A DNA stretch of 64,000 nt from the NCBI RefSeq assembly GCF_963678845.1, contig NZ_OY787466.1, positions 1,302,001 to 1,366,000 of the forward strand, written 5' to 3'. Positions 22,851 through 31,940 of the stretch are shown piece by piece. How positions within the stretch are numbered: position 1 is the stretch's first letter; every line of letters starts with the position of its first letter. This DNA is from an uncultured Bacteroides sp. Lineage in GTDB: Bacteria; Bacteroidota; Bacteroidia; Bacteroidales; Bacteroidaceae. The translations under genes and the position numbers were made by a program. The notes beneath the pieces were generated by a model, which was not told the origin of the DNA, did no database searches, and saw nothing but the letters and a program-made list of their open reading frames with translations.

Positions 22851-25364
22851 ATGAAAAAAGAGTATATAATCGGCGGACTGTTTGCGGCTTGTTGTCTTTG
22901 TAATGCCAACGCATCAGTGCATGCTGTATTGAAAGATAATCAGCACGTTGTTTCGCTGAAAAATGCAGATAAACAAAAACTATATGTAGTAAAAGTACCT
23001 AAGGGAGAAAAGATGAACGGGGATATATTCCATCTTGGCACGGCTGTGAATCCTCAGGGGAGTACTGTTACGTTTAATTCGCAGAGCATGCTGTTAAACG
23101 GGGAACCTGTGCTGCCGGTAATGGGGGAGTTTCATTTTTCCCGTTATCCTGAAGGGGAGTGGCGCAATGAGCTTCTAAAGATGAAGGCCGGAGGAATAAA
23201 TGTGGTGGCTACCTATATTTTCTGGGTTCATCACGAAGAAGTGAAGGGCAAGTATAACTGGTCAGGACAACATGATTTGCATAAGTTTGTTGAGCTTTGC
23301 CACGAACTGGGCTTGTATGTGGTGCTGAGAATAGGGCCATGGTGCCACGGTGAAGTACGTAACGGTGGTTTCCCGGAATGGATGGTGAACGGTGGCTTTA
23401 AGCTTCGTGAAAATAATCCTGAATATCTGGCTGAGTTGCAAGACTGGTATAGCCACATCTTTGATCAGGTAAAAGGCATGATGTGGAAAGATGGCGGACC
23501 GGTAATCGGCGTTCAGCTTGAGAATGAGTATGGTGGTATGTGGGTGCACTTGATGACACTGAAAAAGATGGTGAGAGAGATTGGTTTTGATGTGCCGCTT
23601 TATACCAGAACAGGATGGCCAAAGCTGAGCTCACCAGCTACTTTTGGTGAGATCATCCCGCTATATGGTGATTATGCCGACGGATTCTGGGACAGATCAC
23701 TGAAGGAAATGCCGGGTGATTATGGCAAGAGTTATATATTCCGCTCTTTCCGCGGATCGACGGTGATTGCCACAGAGCAGTTGCCTAAGCAATCTGATAA
23801 GGACGATAGGGGTGATATGGCTTATCCGTACCTTACCTGTGAACTGGGAGGCGGAATGATGCCGAGTTATCACCGCCGTATAAGCATTGCCCCGATGGAT
23901 GTCTATTCTATGGCTTTGGTACGTGTAGGTTCGGGAAGTAATCTGCCGGGATATTATATGTATCATGGGGGAACGAATCCTGAAGGTGTACTTTCTACGC
24001 TGAATGAGAAGCAGGCCAGCAATCATACTTACTGGAATGATCTTCCGGTGAAATCGTACGATTTTCAGGCTCCGTTGGGTGAATTCGGGCAGATGAACGG
24101 ACAATATCATTTATTGAGGCGATTGCATCTGTTCCTGCATGACTTTGGTTCGGAACTGACTACCATGCAACCTTCATTTCCTGCCAATGCATCGACTAAT
24201 TTCAATGCCGATTCTCTGTTACGTTGGTGTGTGAGGAGCGATGGACACAGCGGATATGTATTTGTGAACAATTATCACAGGCTGAAATCGCTGGCTCCGA
24301 AAGAAGGTGTGCAGTTTGATGTTGATTTACCCGATGGCCGGTTGACTTTCCCTTCGGTACCTGTAACCGTTCCTTCAGATTGCAGCTTCTTCTGGCCGTT
24401 TAACATGAAACTGAACGGGGCTTCGCTGGTCTATGCAACTACTCAGCCCATAGCGAAGCTGACCGATGGAAAGGAGTTGACTGTAGTATTTGCGAAGAGT
24501 GAAGGCATACCTGCTGAATTTGTCTTTGCAGAAAAAGGAGTGAAAGTTCTCTCTTCTTCTGTAAAAGCTAGGAAAGCTGGCAGACGTATCTGTTTTACAG
24601 ATGTGAAGCCCGGTACCGATGCTGCAATTCGTCTGTGCGATGCCAGAGGACGACAGATAAATATTGTTTTGCTAAGTGATGCTTCTTCGCTGAAATGCTG
24701 GAAGGCAGAGTTGGCAGGGAAGGAACGTTTATTTCTATCGGAGGGCGGACTGACTTGTGATGGTAATCACTTGCAACTTGATACCAAAACCACAGATAAA
24801 GCTTTTGTATCCATATATCCTGCTCCTCAGAAACTATCAGTGAATAGGAAAGATTTGAAAGGCTCTCACGATGGAATGTTTACGCGTTATGAGATAAATC
24901 GTCCCGAAGTAAGACCTCTAGCAGTTTCTTTAAAGCTGGTAAAGGAAGCTGGTGTGGCTCGTAAGATTGAAATAGGCAAGGCAAAGGTTGCCATTCAGCC
25001 GGAAGATTCTGACTTTGAAAAAGGAGCTGCTGTATGGAATGTAGAATTGCCTGAGCATATTGATCTGCAGCGTGATCTTTACCTGAGCTTCCCTTATACA
25101 GGTGATGTAGCAAGAATTTATCTGGGCGATAAGTTGCTGACAGACAATTTCTATAACGGTAAACCATTCGAGCTTGGCTTGAAGCGCTATGCTCCGGATA
25201 TTTATCATCAGATTTTGTCCATTAGGATTCTTCCTCTGCGTAAGGATGCACCAATCTATCTACCCAAATCGGCTTGGCCGGACTTCAAGGATAAGGACAG
25301 CGTTGTTTCCCTGCCCAAAGTAGATATGTACGAAAAACAACAGATTGTTTTGCTGGTGGAATAA
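22851..25364 (+). CDS. Secreted GH35 beta-galactosidase
   Basis: The 837-residue enzyme has a signal peptide (about residues 1-22) and an N-terminal GH35 catalytic domain (about residues 70-420). Landmarks are GEFHFSRYPEGEWRNELLKMKAGG, IGPWCHGEVRNGGFPEW, the acid/base motif QLENEYGG with Glu226, and the probable nucleophile Glu331 in LTCELGGG. It would remove terminal beta-linked galactose from glycans in the periplasm or at the surface. The C-terminal 400 residues are beta-rich, as in multidomain GH35 enzymes. No SusC/SusD pair is nearby, so it may act on products taken up by another locus. Confidence 0.9.
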   Translation: MKKEYIIGGLFAACCLCNANASVHAVLKDNQHVVSLKNADKQKLYVVKVPKGEKMNGDIFHLGTAVNPQGSTVTFNSQSMLLNGEPVLPVMGEFHFSRYPEGEWRNELLKMKAGGINVVATYIFWVHHEEVKGKYNWSGQHDLHKFVELCHELGLYVVLRIGPWCHGEVRNGGFPEWMVNGGFKLRENNPEYLAELQDWYSHIFDQVKGMMWKDGGPVIGVQLENEYGGMWVHLMTLKKMVREIGFDVPLYTRTGWPKLSSPATFGEIIPLYGDYADGFWDRSLKEMPGDYGKSYIFRSFRGSTVIATEQLPKQSDKDDRGDMAYPYLTCELGGGMMPSYHRRISIAPMDVYSMALVRVGSGSNLPGYYMYHGGTNPEGVLSTLNEKQASNHTYWNDLPVKSYDFQAPLGEFGQMNGQYHLLRRLHLFLHDFGSELTTMQPSFPANASTNFNADSLLRWCVRSDGHSGYVFVNNYHRLKSLAPKEGVQFDVDLPDGRLTFPSVPVTVPSDCSFFWPFNMKLNGASLVYATTQPIAKLTDGKELTVVFAKSEGIPAEFVFAEKGVKVLSSSVKARKAGRRICFTDVKPGTDAAIRLCDARGRQINIVLLSDASSLKCWKAELAGKERLFLSEGGLTCDGNHLQLDTKTTDKAFVSIYPAPQKLSVNRKDLKGSHDGMFTRYEINRPEVRPLAVSLKLVKEAGVARKIEIGKAKVAIQPEDSDFEKGAAVWNVELPEHIDLQRDLYLSFPYTGDVARIYLGDKLLTDNFYNGKPFELGLKRYAPDIYHQILSIRILPLRKDAPIYLPKSAWPDFKDKDSVVSLPKVDMYEKQQIVLLVE

Positions 25365-25396
25365 AATATAAGCAATAGAATACAAGGGCAGAAAAG

Positions 25397-25434
25397 TATT
25401 AGGAGAGTAGTTATTATTCTCCTAATATTTTTTT
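25397..25434. terminator. Terminator after the GH35 gene
   Basis: TATTAGGAGA (25397-25406) pairs with TCTCCTAATA (25418-25427), followed by seven T on the plus strand. It lies between the GH35 gene and the converging zinc-ribbon gene. Confidence 0.8.
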
Positions 25435-25443
25435 AGTAGTCGT

Positions 25444-25764
25444 TCATTTAGTAGATTTTATTTTCTGAATTTTGCATTTAAGGAAAGATTCAGTCAAGAG
25501 TATTGCACATGAAATAAACCAGATGCATAATCCTCCGATAATTGACATCAAGAAGCTGCACCCTAAATAGAGAAATAGTAAATTGTAGGGAACAGAAAAA
25601 GCAAGAGCGCCTAATATCCCCTTCCATGATCCTCCTTTTGATTTTACAACTGATTTATCACCACAAAATTGACATGTAATTTTGCGATTATTATTCCATA
25701 AACATTTATGAATCTCATTGAATGGAATTTCATTCCCACATTGTGGGCAGTATTTATTTTTCAT
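25444..25764 (-). CDS. Zinc-ribbon membrane protein, function unknown
   Basis: The 106-residue form beginning MKNKYCPQCGNEIPF is chosen. It has CPQCG and CQFCGDKS Cys pairs (about residues 5-9 and 32-38) that form a zinc ribbon. Two hydrophobic segments follow (about 52-70 and 72-93), then a Lys-rich tail. The open frame runs 40 codons further upstream to the edge of IS copy 2, but the zinc-ribbon Met is the more natural start. Proteins of this layout are common in Bacteroidetes and uncharacterised. The IS lies 112 bp upstream and may affect its promoter. Confidence 0.65.
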   Translation of the reverse strand: MKNKYCPQCGNEIPFNEIHKCLWNNNRKITCQFCGDKSVVKSKGGSWKGILGALAFSVPYNLLFLYLGCSFLMSIIGGLCIWFISCAILLTESFLKCKIQKIKSTK

Positions 25765-25935
25765 TAGATCAATTTTCTGTTGATTAACAAATGTAGCTAT
25801 TTCTAATGATAAATCAGAGCGTGGATATGTGAAAAAACTATTTAGAGAAGAATTAAAAAATCCCGCAATAAAGGTGGAGGGCACTGAAAAAGTCTTTCAA
25901 TTTTTCAGATTATCGTTCACGAGTCGATAAAATTC

Positions 25936-25972
25936 AAAATAGCCAAGCCCAGAAATCGGACTTGGCTATTTT
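25936..25972 (-). terminator. Terminator behind the transposase gene, IS copy 2
   Basis: Same 12-bp stem and T-rich flanks as at 17284-17320, shifted by 8652 bp. Confidence 0.75.
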
Positions 25973-26070
25973 TCTATATTTCCTGAAAAATAAACTTGAA
26001 AGGGTTCGGATAGTCGTAAACATTGCTACATGGGCATTTTTCAGTTGATTTACAGGGAAAATACGCCTTC

Positions 26071-27528
26071 TTAGATTAATTTGAGAATTCTCTTGACATT
26101 TGCAGCAAAAATGGCCATGGCGCCTTGAAGTTGCATGCATGTCAGGCCGTATGACAATGCCCTATCATACCCGAAGACATTCTTAAGTTCCGCATTTTTA
26201 GCTTCTATCTTGTATCGTGATCTAGATTTGGCCCTAAATTCATCCGTTTCTTGAAAATCTATCTGGTGTTTATGTTCGTCAGATTTAATCCTGACCGAGT
26301 AGGTTTTCGTTTTTGCACCCTCTTTGTAACATCCTTGCCGCCTGCCACATATCCGACATTTGTCAGTATTGAAGAAGTATACGATAAACTGATTCTTTCC
26401 TTGATTCTTTTTACCCTGCTTGGCACGCCGTATCGCCATATGCCCTGCAGGGCATACGAACATACCCGCATCCTTATTGAATTCAAAACTTTGCTCCGCC
26501 CGTCGGGAGCCTTGGCTTATGGCAGGATTAAGTTTTGCCACCAGTTCAAATCCTTTTTGCTCATCTTGAGCGAGCTGAATGTTGTTCTTTCCCGAATATG
26601 CGGTGTCTCCAATGACTGTTTCAACTTCCATGCCGTTGTTTCGGCTCTGTTCAACAAGTTCGGGTAATTGGGGACCGTCACCCTTCTCCCCGGAAGTGAC
26701 TGTGGCGGCAGTGATTATACGTTCGTCACTCATGGCGATGTGTGTCTTATAGCCAAAGAACGACTTGTCCTGGCTTTTGTGTCCAACCCGTGCATCTTCA
26801 TCTGTGGAGCTGACATAATGATCCTCGATATCTGAAAGCGTTTCCTTGAGCATGTTCAGACGCTCTCTGACTTTGGGAACATTGACCAATGTCTCGTTGT
26901 CGGATACGACTTCAAACAACGCTTTGGTATAATCAAGCTCATGCTCCAGATCGTCATCTTCATTCTTCAGGGGCAAACCTTCTTTTATTGACTCCTCCAC
27001 ATCATAAAGGCTCTTGCGCAACTGCTTTGAACGAAGTCGCAAAATCTCGACAGGCGAATACGGGTTGCTCCGTGAACCGGTGTGTGTGGAATCAACAATA
27101 ATGGTCTTTGACTTGATGATTCCCTTGTCTATTGCAATAGACACTGTCGTTCCTATAAGCAGATTCAACAAATCCTTGTCCTTCAAACGGAGTCGGCGAA
27201 ACTTACACAAAGAACTTGGAGAGATCAATTCGGTTTCCTCGGGAGCCAGATCCAAAAAGTATTTGAATGAAAGATCATATCGCGAGCGTTCAACAACGTC
27301 CACGTCCGAAATATCAAAGATTGTCTTTAACAAAAGATATTTGAACATCCTGATCGGGCACTCGGCCGTACGACCGTTATTCAGGCAGTATTTGTCCAGG
27401 AGTTCCTTATGGACGAAAGAGAAGTCTATCAGGTCGTTTATTTGACGCAATAGATTGTCCTGTGGAATAAGCAAATCGTATAGATCTGTGTAATTACTGA
27501 ACGGTATGGCTTGTTGCAATGGAAGCAT
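26071..27528 (-). CDS. IS1182-family transposase, copy 2
   Basis: The protein is identical to the copy 1 transposase: 485 residues from MLPLQQAIPF, with the DUF772-like N-terminus and the DDE residues in IIVDSTHTGS, VIGDTAYSGKNN and RYKIEAKNAELKN. The frame is intact. It is read in the opposite direction to the GH35 operon and the same direction as the mutarotase-fucosidase pair. Read-through from that pair would reach it if the split terminator no longer works, but an insulating terminator inside the IS lies in between. Confidence 0.95.
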   Translation of the reverse strand: MLPLQQAIPFSNYTDLYDLLIPQDNLLRQINDLIDFSFVHKELLDKYCLNNGRTAECPIRMFKYLLLKTIFDISDVDVVERSRYDLSFKYFLDLAPEETELISPSSLCKFRRLRLKDKDLLNLLIGTTVSIAIDKGIIKSKTIIVDSTHTGSRSNPYSPVEILRLRSKQLRKSLYDVEESIKEGLPLKNEDDDLEHELDYTKALFEVVSDNETLVNVPKVRERLNMLKETLSDIEDHYVSSTDEDARVGHKSQDKSFFGYKTHIAMSDERIITAATVTSGEKGDGPQLPELVEQSRNNGMEVETVIGDTAYSGKNNIQLAQDEQKGFELVAKLNPAISQGSRRAEQSFEFNKDAGMFVCPAGHMAIRRAKQGKKNQGKNQFIVYFFNTDKCRICGRRQGCYKEGAKTKTYSVRIKSDEHKHQIDFQETDEFRAKSRSRYKIEAKNAELKNVFGYDRALSYGLTCMQLQGAMAIFAANVKRILKLI

Positions 27529-27556
27529 ATCGGATTGATTTATACTTATAAAGGTA

Positions 27557-27601
27557 TAAAAAAAACAGCACATATCCCAATCTTTTAATGGATATGTGCT
27601 G
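27557..27601 (-). terminator. Insulating terminator upstream of the transposase, IS copy 2
   Basis: Same 12-bp stem (27566-27577 with 27590-27601) and eight-T run as in copy 1. It faces transcription arriving from the fucosidase operon. Confidence 0.8.
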
Positions 27602-27767
27602 AGTAATTTAATTGCCGAAAAACCTAAAGAGCCAGTTTTTCAGTGCCCTCATAAAGGTGCCGTATCACTACGCTACTTTTATTGCAGGATTAAGATGAAA
27701 AACATCAGCGAAATTAATCTTAAAAAACTATTTAAATCTAATAAACGCAGATAATTTGTATGTCAAA

Positions 27768-28160
27768 CTAAGTATTATATAAATGAAACATCCTGTCCAT
27801 TAGCTTCCATTTCTCGGCGGATGAAGCTCCCGGCTCTGAAACCTGAAAGATAGACATGTATTCTTCCCATTCAACCTGTAAAGGCAAGGTGGCCAGTTTG
27901 TTCATGGCCGAATCCCAGTCGAAATCGAGTGGTGTTTCTACAATCATAAACAAGCATGTGCCCAATATGTATATTTCCATTTCAAGGATTCCTACCTCTC
28001 TGATTCCGTTAAGAATCTCTGGCCATGCTTCAGCTTCGCTGTGTCTTTTTCTATATTCGGCAATCAGCTCCGGATCATCTTTCAAATCAAGTGTCTGGCA
28101 ATATCTCTTTACCGGTCCATTGTATTCCTGAACGCGATATCCTGTTTCTTTTGTTTCCAT
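27768..28160 (-). CDS. L-rhamnose mutarotase-family protein (probable L-fucose mutarotase)
   Basis: The 130-residue protein belongs to the RhaM (YiiL, DUF718) family of dimeric alpha/beta barrels that interconvert the anomers of 6-deoxy-hexoses. Typical segments are YRKRHSEAEAWPEILNGIREVGI, with the conserved His, and EIYILGTCLFMIVET. In this family the sugar is rhamnose or fucose depending on context. Because it lies 18 nt after an alpha-L-fucosidase gene on the same strand, it probably acts on released L-fucose. The terminator behind it has been split by IS copy 2. Confidence 0.85.
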   Translation of the reverse strand: METKETGYRVQEYNGPVKRYCQTLDLKDDPELIAEYRKRHSEAEAWPEILNGIREVGILEMEIYILGTCLFMIVETPLDFDWDSAMNKLATLPLQVEWEEYMSIFQVSEPGASSAEKWKLMDRMFHLYNT

Positions 28161-28178
28161 ATTATTAATACCAAAAGG

Positions 28179-29819
28179 TTAGTTATTAATCTTCAGAACC
28201 AGCGGCATGTTTTTGGACTTCTGTTCTGGAAGAGTAACGATGAGTCCGCTACTGTCACGGGTAAACGATATTTTTCCGTGTCCCAATAGTTGTACTTTCT
28301 TAATCTCCTTGTCATAGTTAGGAGAATTGGCAGACAATGACTTGATAACAATTTTGCCATTCTCAGGCCACTCCATTACAATGGCATACAGTGTTCCTTT
28401 TTTCTCTGTAAAACGGATATCTTCAGCAGTGTATTTGTTCTTGCCTTCATTGAATCCTTGTGCATTCATCGGATTCTTTTTCTCGGCATCGGGACCTTCT
28501 CCAAAGGTGGTCCAGGGGCGAGTGTCAAAGATAGATTCTTTATTAATATCCATCCATCCTGCTATTCCTTCTAACACAGCTACTTCTTTATCGTCGATGG
28601 TTCCATCACCGCGAACAGGGATATTTAGTAAAAGATTGCCGTTTTTACTTACTATATCTGCAAGCATTTGTATTACTGTCTTTGCTGATTTATATTGATT
28701 GTTATCGTAAACAGAGCGATTATAGTGCCAATCTCCGATGCACGAACATGTTTGCCATGCTTTTTCCTGCATCTTGTCGGGAGCACCTCTTTCAACATCC
28801 CAGACAATGCACTCTTTTTGCTCTGGTGTAAGAACCTTCCCAAAAATAACTGCATCCAGCTTTCCATTGTTTCTCTTCATATTACTATTGTAAAAGTCGG
28901 CAGCAATACGTAGTCCGGCATCACTTACAGGCCATAGAGGAAGAGCCGTATCATCAAAATAGAGTAAATCGGGATTGTATTTATTAATCATATCAACAGT
29001 CCTGTCATAAAAATTGTCGCAATATTCCTTGCTGGGAACTGATGCACCATCTGCCCAATCCCATTGAGAATGGATGGCACCGTGATTCTGACTTTTACTA
29101 CTAAGCTCATGATTCTGTGCGTATAGTTCCTGCGGATCTAAACCATCCCACCATTGTCCTTTTCCATCTTTTTTAGTAAGTTTCCCATCATAAGGAATTC
29201 CGGCTAGAGGGCCTTGTTTGTCGGCTCCCTGAGCTGTTTCATACCAGGTCCATGCGTGTGAGGCATGAATACTTACTCCAAATGGTAAGCCGTTGTGTTT
29301 GGCAGCCTTGGCCCAACCTCCCAGTATATCTTTCTTGGGACCTATTTTAGTGGAGTTCCAGTTATGATATTTGCTATCCCATAAATCGAAATTGTCATGG
29401 TGATTGCCCATTGCAAAGAAGTATTGCGCACCTGCACGTTTATACAGTTTCACTAGTTTTTCCGGATCCCACTTTTCGGCTTTCCATTCATGGATAACAT
29501 CTTTGAAGCCGAACTTTGAAGGATGACCGTACTTTTTAAGATGAGACTTGTATTGACGGGAACCTTCTTCGTACATTCCACGACCGTACCAATCACCGTC
29601 TTCCGGTTGGCATTGAGGACCCCAATGCGCCCAGATTCCAAACTTTGCATTACGATACCATTCTGGTACCTCATATTGTTTCAAGGATTCCCATGTAGGT
29701 TCAAACTTTCCCGTTTGCATGGGCTCTTTTGAAGTAGATGCTGATTGACCGTTTCCTTGTGCAAAAGATGTTTGTCCAAAGAGGGTTATAAACAATGTAG
29801 CGAATAAGATGTTTTTCAT
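28179..29819 (-). CDS. GH29 alpha-L-fucosidase
   Basis: The 546-residue enzyme has a signal peptide (cut after about residue 20, TSFAQ). The GH29 domain includes WYRNAKFGIWAHWGPQ, AGAQYFFAMGNHHDNFDLWDSK and PDLLYFDDTALPLW, where the first Asp after Phe is the expected nucleophile, then NGNLLLNIPVRGDG near the end. It would release terminal alpha-L-fucose from host or plant glycans in the periplasm or outside. It has an upstream -7 box and an AraC-type regulator divergent from it, which may control it. It has no SusC/SusD beside it. Confidence 0.93.
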   Translation of the reverse strand: MKNILFATLFITLFGQTSFAQGNGQSASTSKEPMQTGKFEPTWESLKQYEVPEWYRNAKFGIWAHWGPQCQPEDGDWYGRGMYEEGSRQYKSHLKKYGHPSKFGFKDVIHEWKAEKWDPEKLVKLYKRAGAQYFFAMGNHHDNFDLWDSKYHNWNSTKIGPKKDILGGWAKAAKHNGLPFGVSIHASHAWTWYETAQGADKQGPLAGIPYDGKLTKKDGKGQWWDGLDPQELYAQNHELSSKSQNHGAIHSQWDWADGASVPSKEYCDNFYDRTVDMINKYNPDLLYFDDTALPLWPVSDAGLRIAADFYNSNMKRNNGKLDAVIFGKVLTPEQKECIVWDVERGAPDKMQEKAWQTCSCIGDWHYNRSVYDNNQYKSAKTVIQMLADIVSKNGNLLLNIPVRGDGTIDDKEVAVLEGIAGWMDINKESIFDTRPWTTFGEGPDAEKKNPMNAQGFNEGKNKYTAEDIRFTEKKGTLYAIVMEWPENGKIVIKSLSANSPNYDKEIKKVQLLGHGKISFTRDSSGLIVTLPEQKSKNMPLVLKINN

Positions 29820-30120
29820 TAGTGTGTTTTTAATATGGTTGAACTCTGGTTTGTATTTACATTATTCTACGAATGCAAATATATAGAGTATGATCGGATA
29901 AATGTTGCACTATCCCGACACATTATAACATTATTCCGTTGTTTTATTATTTTAAAATAATGTTTATCGTTTATAATCTTGTTGTTATGTATTTATATGA
30001 ATTATCCTTTAATAATATTATTTCGATAAAAAATAATATTATTTCTATGTTTCTTAAGCGGGCTGGGGGTATATTTAAATTATTAAATTATCTTCGCCTA
30101 AATGAAAATGAAAAACATAT
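29820..30120. promoter_or_regulatory. Divergent promoter region between fucosidase and AraC regulator
   Basis: These 301 bp hold no gene that I trust. On the minus strand TATATTTG (plus 29876-29883) is a -7 box, 57 nt upstream of the fucosidase. An inverted repeat AATAATATTATT occurs twice around 30013-30045, a candidate hairpin or regulator site. Confidence 0.45.
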
Positions 30121-30981
30121 ATGACTAAAGAGAAAGAATGTTTAAACTTTACTTTGTTGAATATAGGGCATGCTATTCATAATGCAGATTGGAACTGGAG
30201 TAATGTAAGTAGCCCGTTCACAAGGCTATATTGGGTGGAAGGTGGTAATGCAAAGATAGTATTGCCCGACGGCACTTATAATCTCACCCCCTGTCATCTT
30301 TACCTGATTCCTTCTTTTACATTACACAGTTACGTGTGCGATGGGTACTTTTCTTTATATTATATTCATATTTACGAAGAACAGACTGATACTTTCAGTA
30401 TTCTTGAACAGTTGAATCTGCCGGTTGAAGTGGAAACTACAGATGTGGATGTTCAATTGGTAAAACGTTTACTTGAAATAAATCCGAACCGCGAATTAAT
30501 GCGTTATGATCCATCTTTCTATGATAATTCACAGACATTAATGAAGAACATCTCGGAAAATGCACAATTGCCTTATTACCTGAGAATAGAGACAAAAGGA
30601 ATTTTGCAACAACTTTTTTCCCGGTTCTTGAAAAAGGCTGAGTTAAGGATAGAAGTAACAGATAACAGGATTTTAAAGGCATTACGCTATATCCGGAAAA
30701 ACATAGATAAAACATTAAATATTAATCAGCTGTCAAGCTTATGCTTTCTCACAGATGATCATTTTATCCGGCTATTTAAGAAAGAGATGAAATGTACCCC
30801 AATGCAATATATCAATCAAAAGAAAATTGAAAGAGCCCAGATGATGCTTATCATAGATAATTTGACAATAAAAGAAATTGCCTACAATCTCTCTTTTGAT
30901 AATATATCTTATTTTAATAAGCTCTTTAAAAATATAACAGGACTAACGCCGGGTGAATACAAAAAAGGACTGCATATATAA
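30121..30981 (+). CDS. AraC-family transcriptional regulator
   Basis: The 286-residue protein has an N-terminal cupin-like sensor region (LYWVEGGNAKIVLPDGTYNLTPCHLYLIPSFTLHSY, about residues 35-80). A C-terminal AraC-type double helix-turn-helix follows, about residues 185-285 (INQLSSLCFLTDDHFIRLFKKEMKCTPMQYI and IKEIAYNLSFDNISYFNKLFKNITGLTPGEYKK). It is divergent from the fucosidase gene, so control of the fucosidase-mutarotase pair is a reasonable guess. It could instead be regulated with other sugar loci. The ATG at 30121 is used; the shorter upstream frame is AT-rich noise. Confidence 0.9.
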   Translation: MTKEKECLNFTLLNIGHAIHNADWNWSNVSSPFTRLYWVEGGNAKIVLPDGTYNLTPCHLYLIPSFTLHSYVCDGYFSLYYIHIYEEQTDTFSILEQLNLPVEVETTDVDVQLVKRLLEINPNRELMRYDPSFYDNSQTLMKNISENAQLPYYLRIETKGILQQLFSRFLKKAELRIEVTDNRILKALRYIRKNIDKTLNINQLSSLCFLTDDHFIRLFKKEMKCTPMQYINQKKIERAQMMLIIDNLTIKEIAYNLSFDNISYFNKLFKNITGLTPGEYKKGLHI

Positions 30982-30987
30982 GCACTT

Positions 30988-31635
30988 TTATTTCTTTATC
31001 ATTGGAACGAATTGAACTCCTAAAAGAGGATACATCATTACCTTGCCGTTAATATCTTTAGTGAGGAGGTAGAGCGTTTGTTCATAGACTCCCACGGGAA
31101 TTACCATTCTTCCTCCGGGTGATAGTTGCTCTACCAGCATTTCGGGAATATATGGTGGAGCTGCTGTTACAATGATTGCATTGAAAGGTGCGGCTTCCTG
31201 ATAACCTTTATAGCCGTTGCCAAGGATGAAATGAATGTTATTATACTTTTGTATAACCGGGTTGACTTTTGCTATGTCATGTAGCTCCGGAATAATCTCC
31301 ATTGTGTAGATTGTACCTGCAAGCTCGGCCAATATGGCTGTTTGATATCCGGTGCCGGTACCTATTTCGAGAACTTTATCAGTCTTTTTAAGGGATAGCA
31401 GCTCTGTCATCTTTGCAACAATATAAGGTTGGGATATTGTTTGACCGCAATAGGAGGGGAGTGCCTGGTCTGAATATGCATACTGGCGGAACTCCAAAGG
31501 TACAAAAAGATGTCTAGGTATTTTTTCAAGAGCAACAAGAAGGGCTCTGTTTTTTATTCCTCTGAATTCAATCTGCTCTTTTATCATTGCATGCCGTTCA
31601 TGGTCAGATTGTTCTTTGTTTATTTTAAGTGACAT
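30988..31635 (-). CDS. pcm: Protein-L-isoaspartate O-methyltransferase
   Basis: The 215-residue SAM-dependent enzyme methylates isoaspartyl residues in damaged proteins, beginning their repair. The motifs are in order: SQPYIVAKMTELL, the SAM-binding VLEIGTGTGYQTAILAEL (about residues 80-96), FILGNGYKGY, and FNAIIVTAAPPYIP. The length is typical. It is transcribed toward the AraC gene, whose stop is 6 nt from the pcm stop. The gene stands alone. Confidence 0.95.
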   Translation of the reverse strand: MSLKINKEQSDHERHAMIKEQIEFRGIKNRALLVALEKIPRHLFVPLEFRQYAYSDQALPSYCGQTISQPYIVAKMTELLSLKKTDKVLEIGTGTGYQTAILAELAGTIYTMEIIPELHDIAKVNPVIQKYNNIHFILGNGYKGYQEAAPFNAIIVTAAPPYIPEMLVEQLSPGGRMVIPVGVYEQTLYLLTKDINGKVMMYPLLGVQFVPMIKK

Positions 31636-31940
31636 CGTAGTACCCTCCTGAATTTAATGTTTATATTATAATATAAAAACAAGGATAGAGGTTTGTTTGT
31701 TTTGGTATAGATCCTTCTATGCAGGGGGTATTGGATCTTTATTTGCCTTTTAAAGACTATCTAAAGAAAATATGGCTACAATATCTTTTTATTATTAATA
31801 ATCTATAGAATGAAATCTTTATTATTAAAAAATCTTATTATAAGGGGTGATTTCTTAGAATACATTCATATGAATAATAATTTATTTTTATATTTGTCCA
31901 TTATACCTAATTTATCCTTTAAACAAAGAAAATAGACAAC
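31636..31940. promoter_or_regulatory. Divergent region between pcm and the GH20 gene
   Basis: No gene is seen in these 305 bp. TATATTTG at 31889-31896 is a -7 box for the GH20 gene, 45 nt before its start. The rest is AT-rich without other supported structure. Confidence 0.45.

Larger units (their letters stand above)
25877..27650 (-). mobile_element. IS1182-family insertion sequence, copy 2 (1774 bp)
   Basis: The ends, length, gene and orientation are the same as in copy 1, and the stretches I compared were identical. The encoded transposases are identical. It is flanked by a 9-bp direct repeat, ATAAAGGTG (25868-25876 and 27651-27659), that differs from the copy 1 target apart from the final GGTG. 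The near identity of the copies indicates recent transposition within this lineage. Confidence 0.95.
25855..27691 (-). terminator. Terminator hairpin split by IS copy 2
   Basis: Arms 25859-25875 and 27675-27691 are complementary over 17 positions with one wobble pair and one mismatch. With the IS and one target duplication removed, they are about 16 nt apart. On the minus strand the second arm is followed by a T-run (plus-strand A run 25855-25860), so it was the terminator of the mutarotase-fucosidase transcript. The IS entered near the loop end of the arm. Confidence 0.7.

Noticed and set aside
25765..25884. The zinc-ribbon gene as a longer gene broken by IS copy 2
   Set aside because: The extra 40 codons run into the IS end and contain no domain; the rebuilt empty site is a terminator hairpin rather than coding sequence.
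17225..27650. The two same-orientation IS copies as the ends of a composite transposon carrying the TIR, usp, lipoprotein and GH35 genes
   Set aside because: Each copy has its own flanking duplication (TTTTGGTG and ATAAAGGTG). A unit transposition would leave matching duplications only at the outer ends. They look like two separate insertions.
29939..30124. 61-codon frame just upstream of the AraC regulator
   Set aside because: Very AT-rich, overlaps the AraC start and contains an inverted repeat. No support as a protein.
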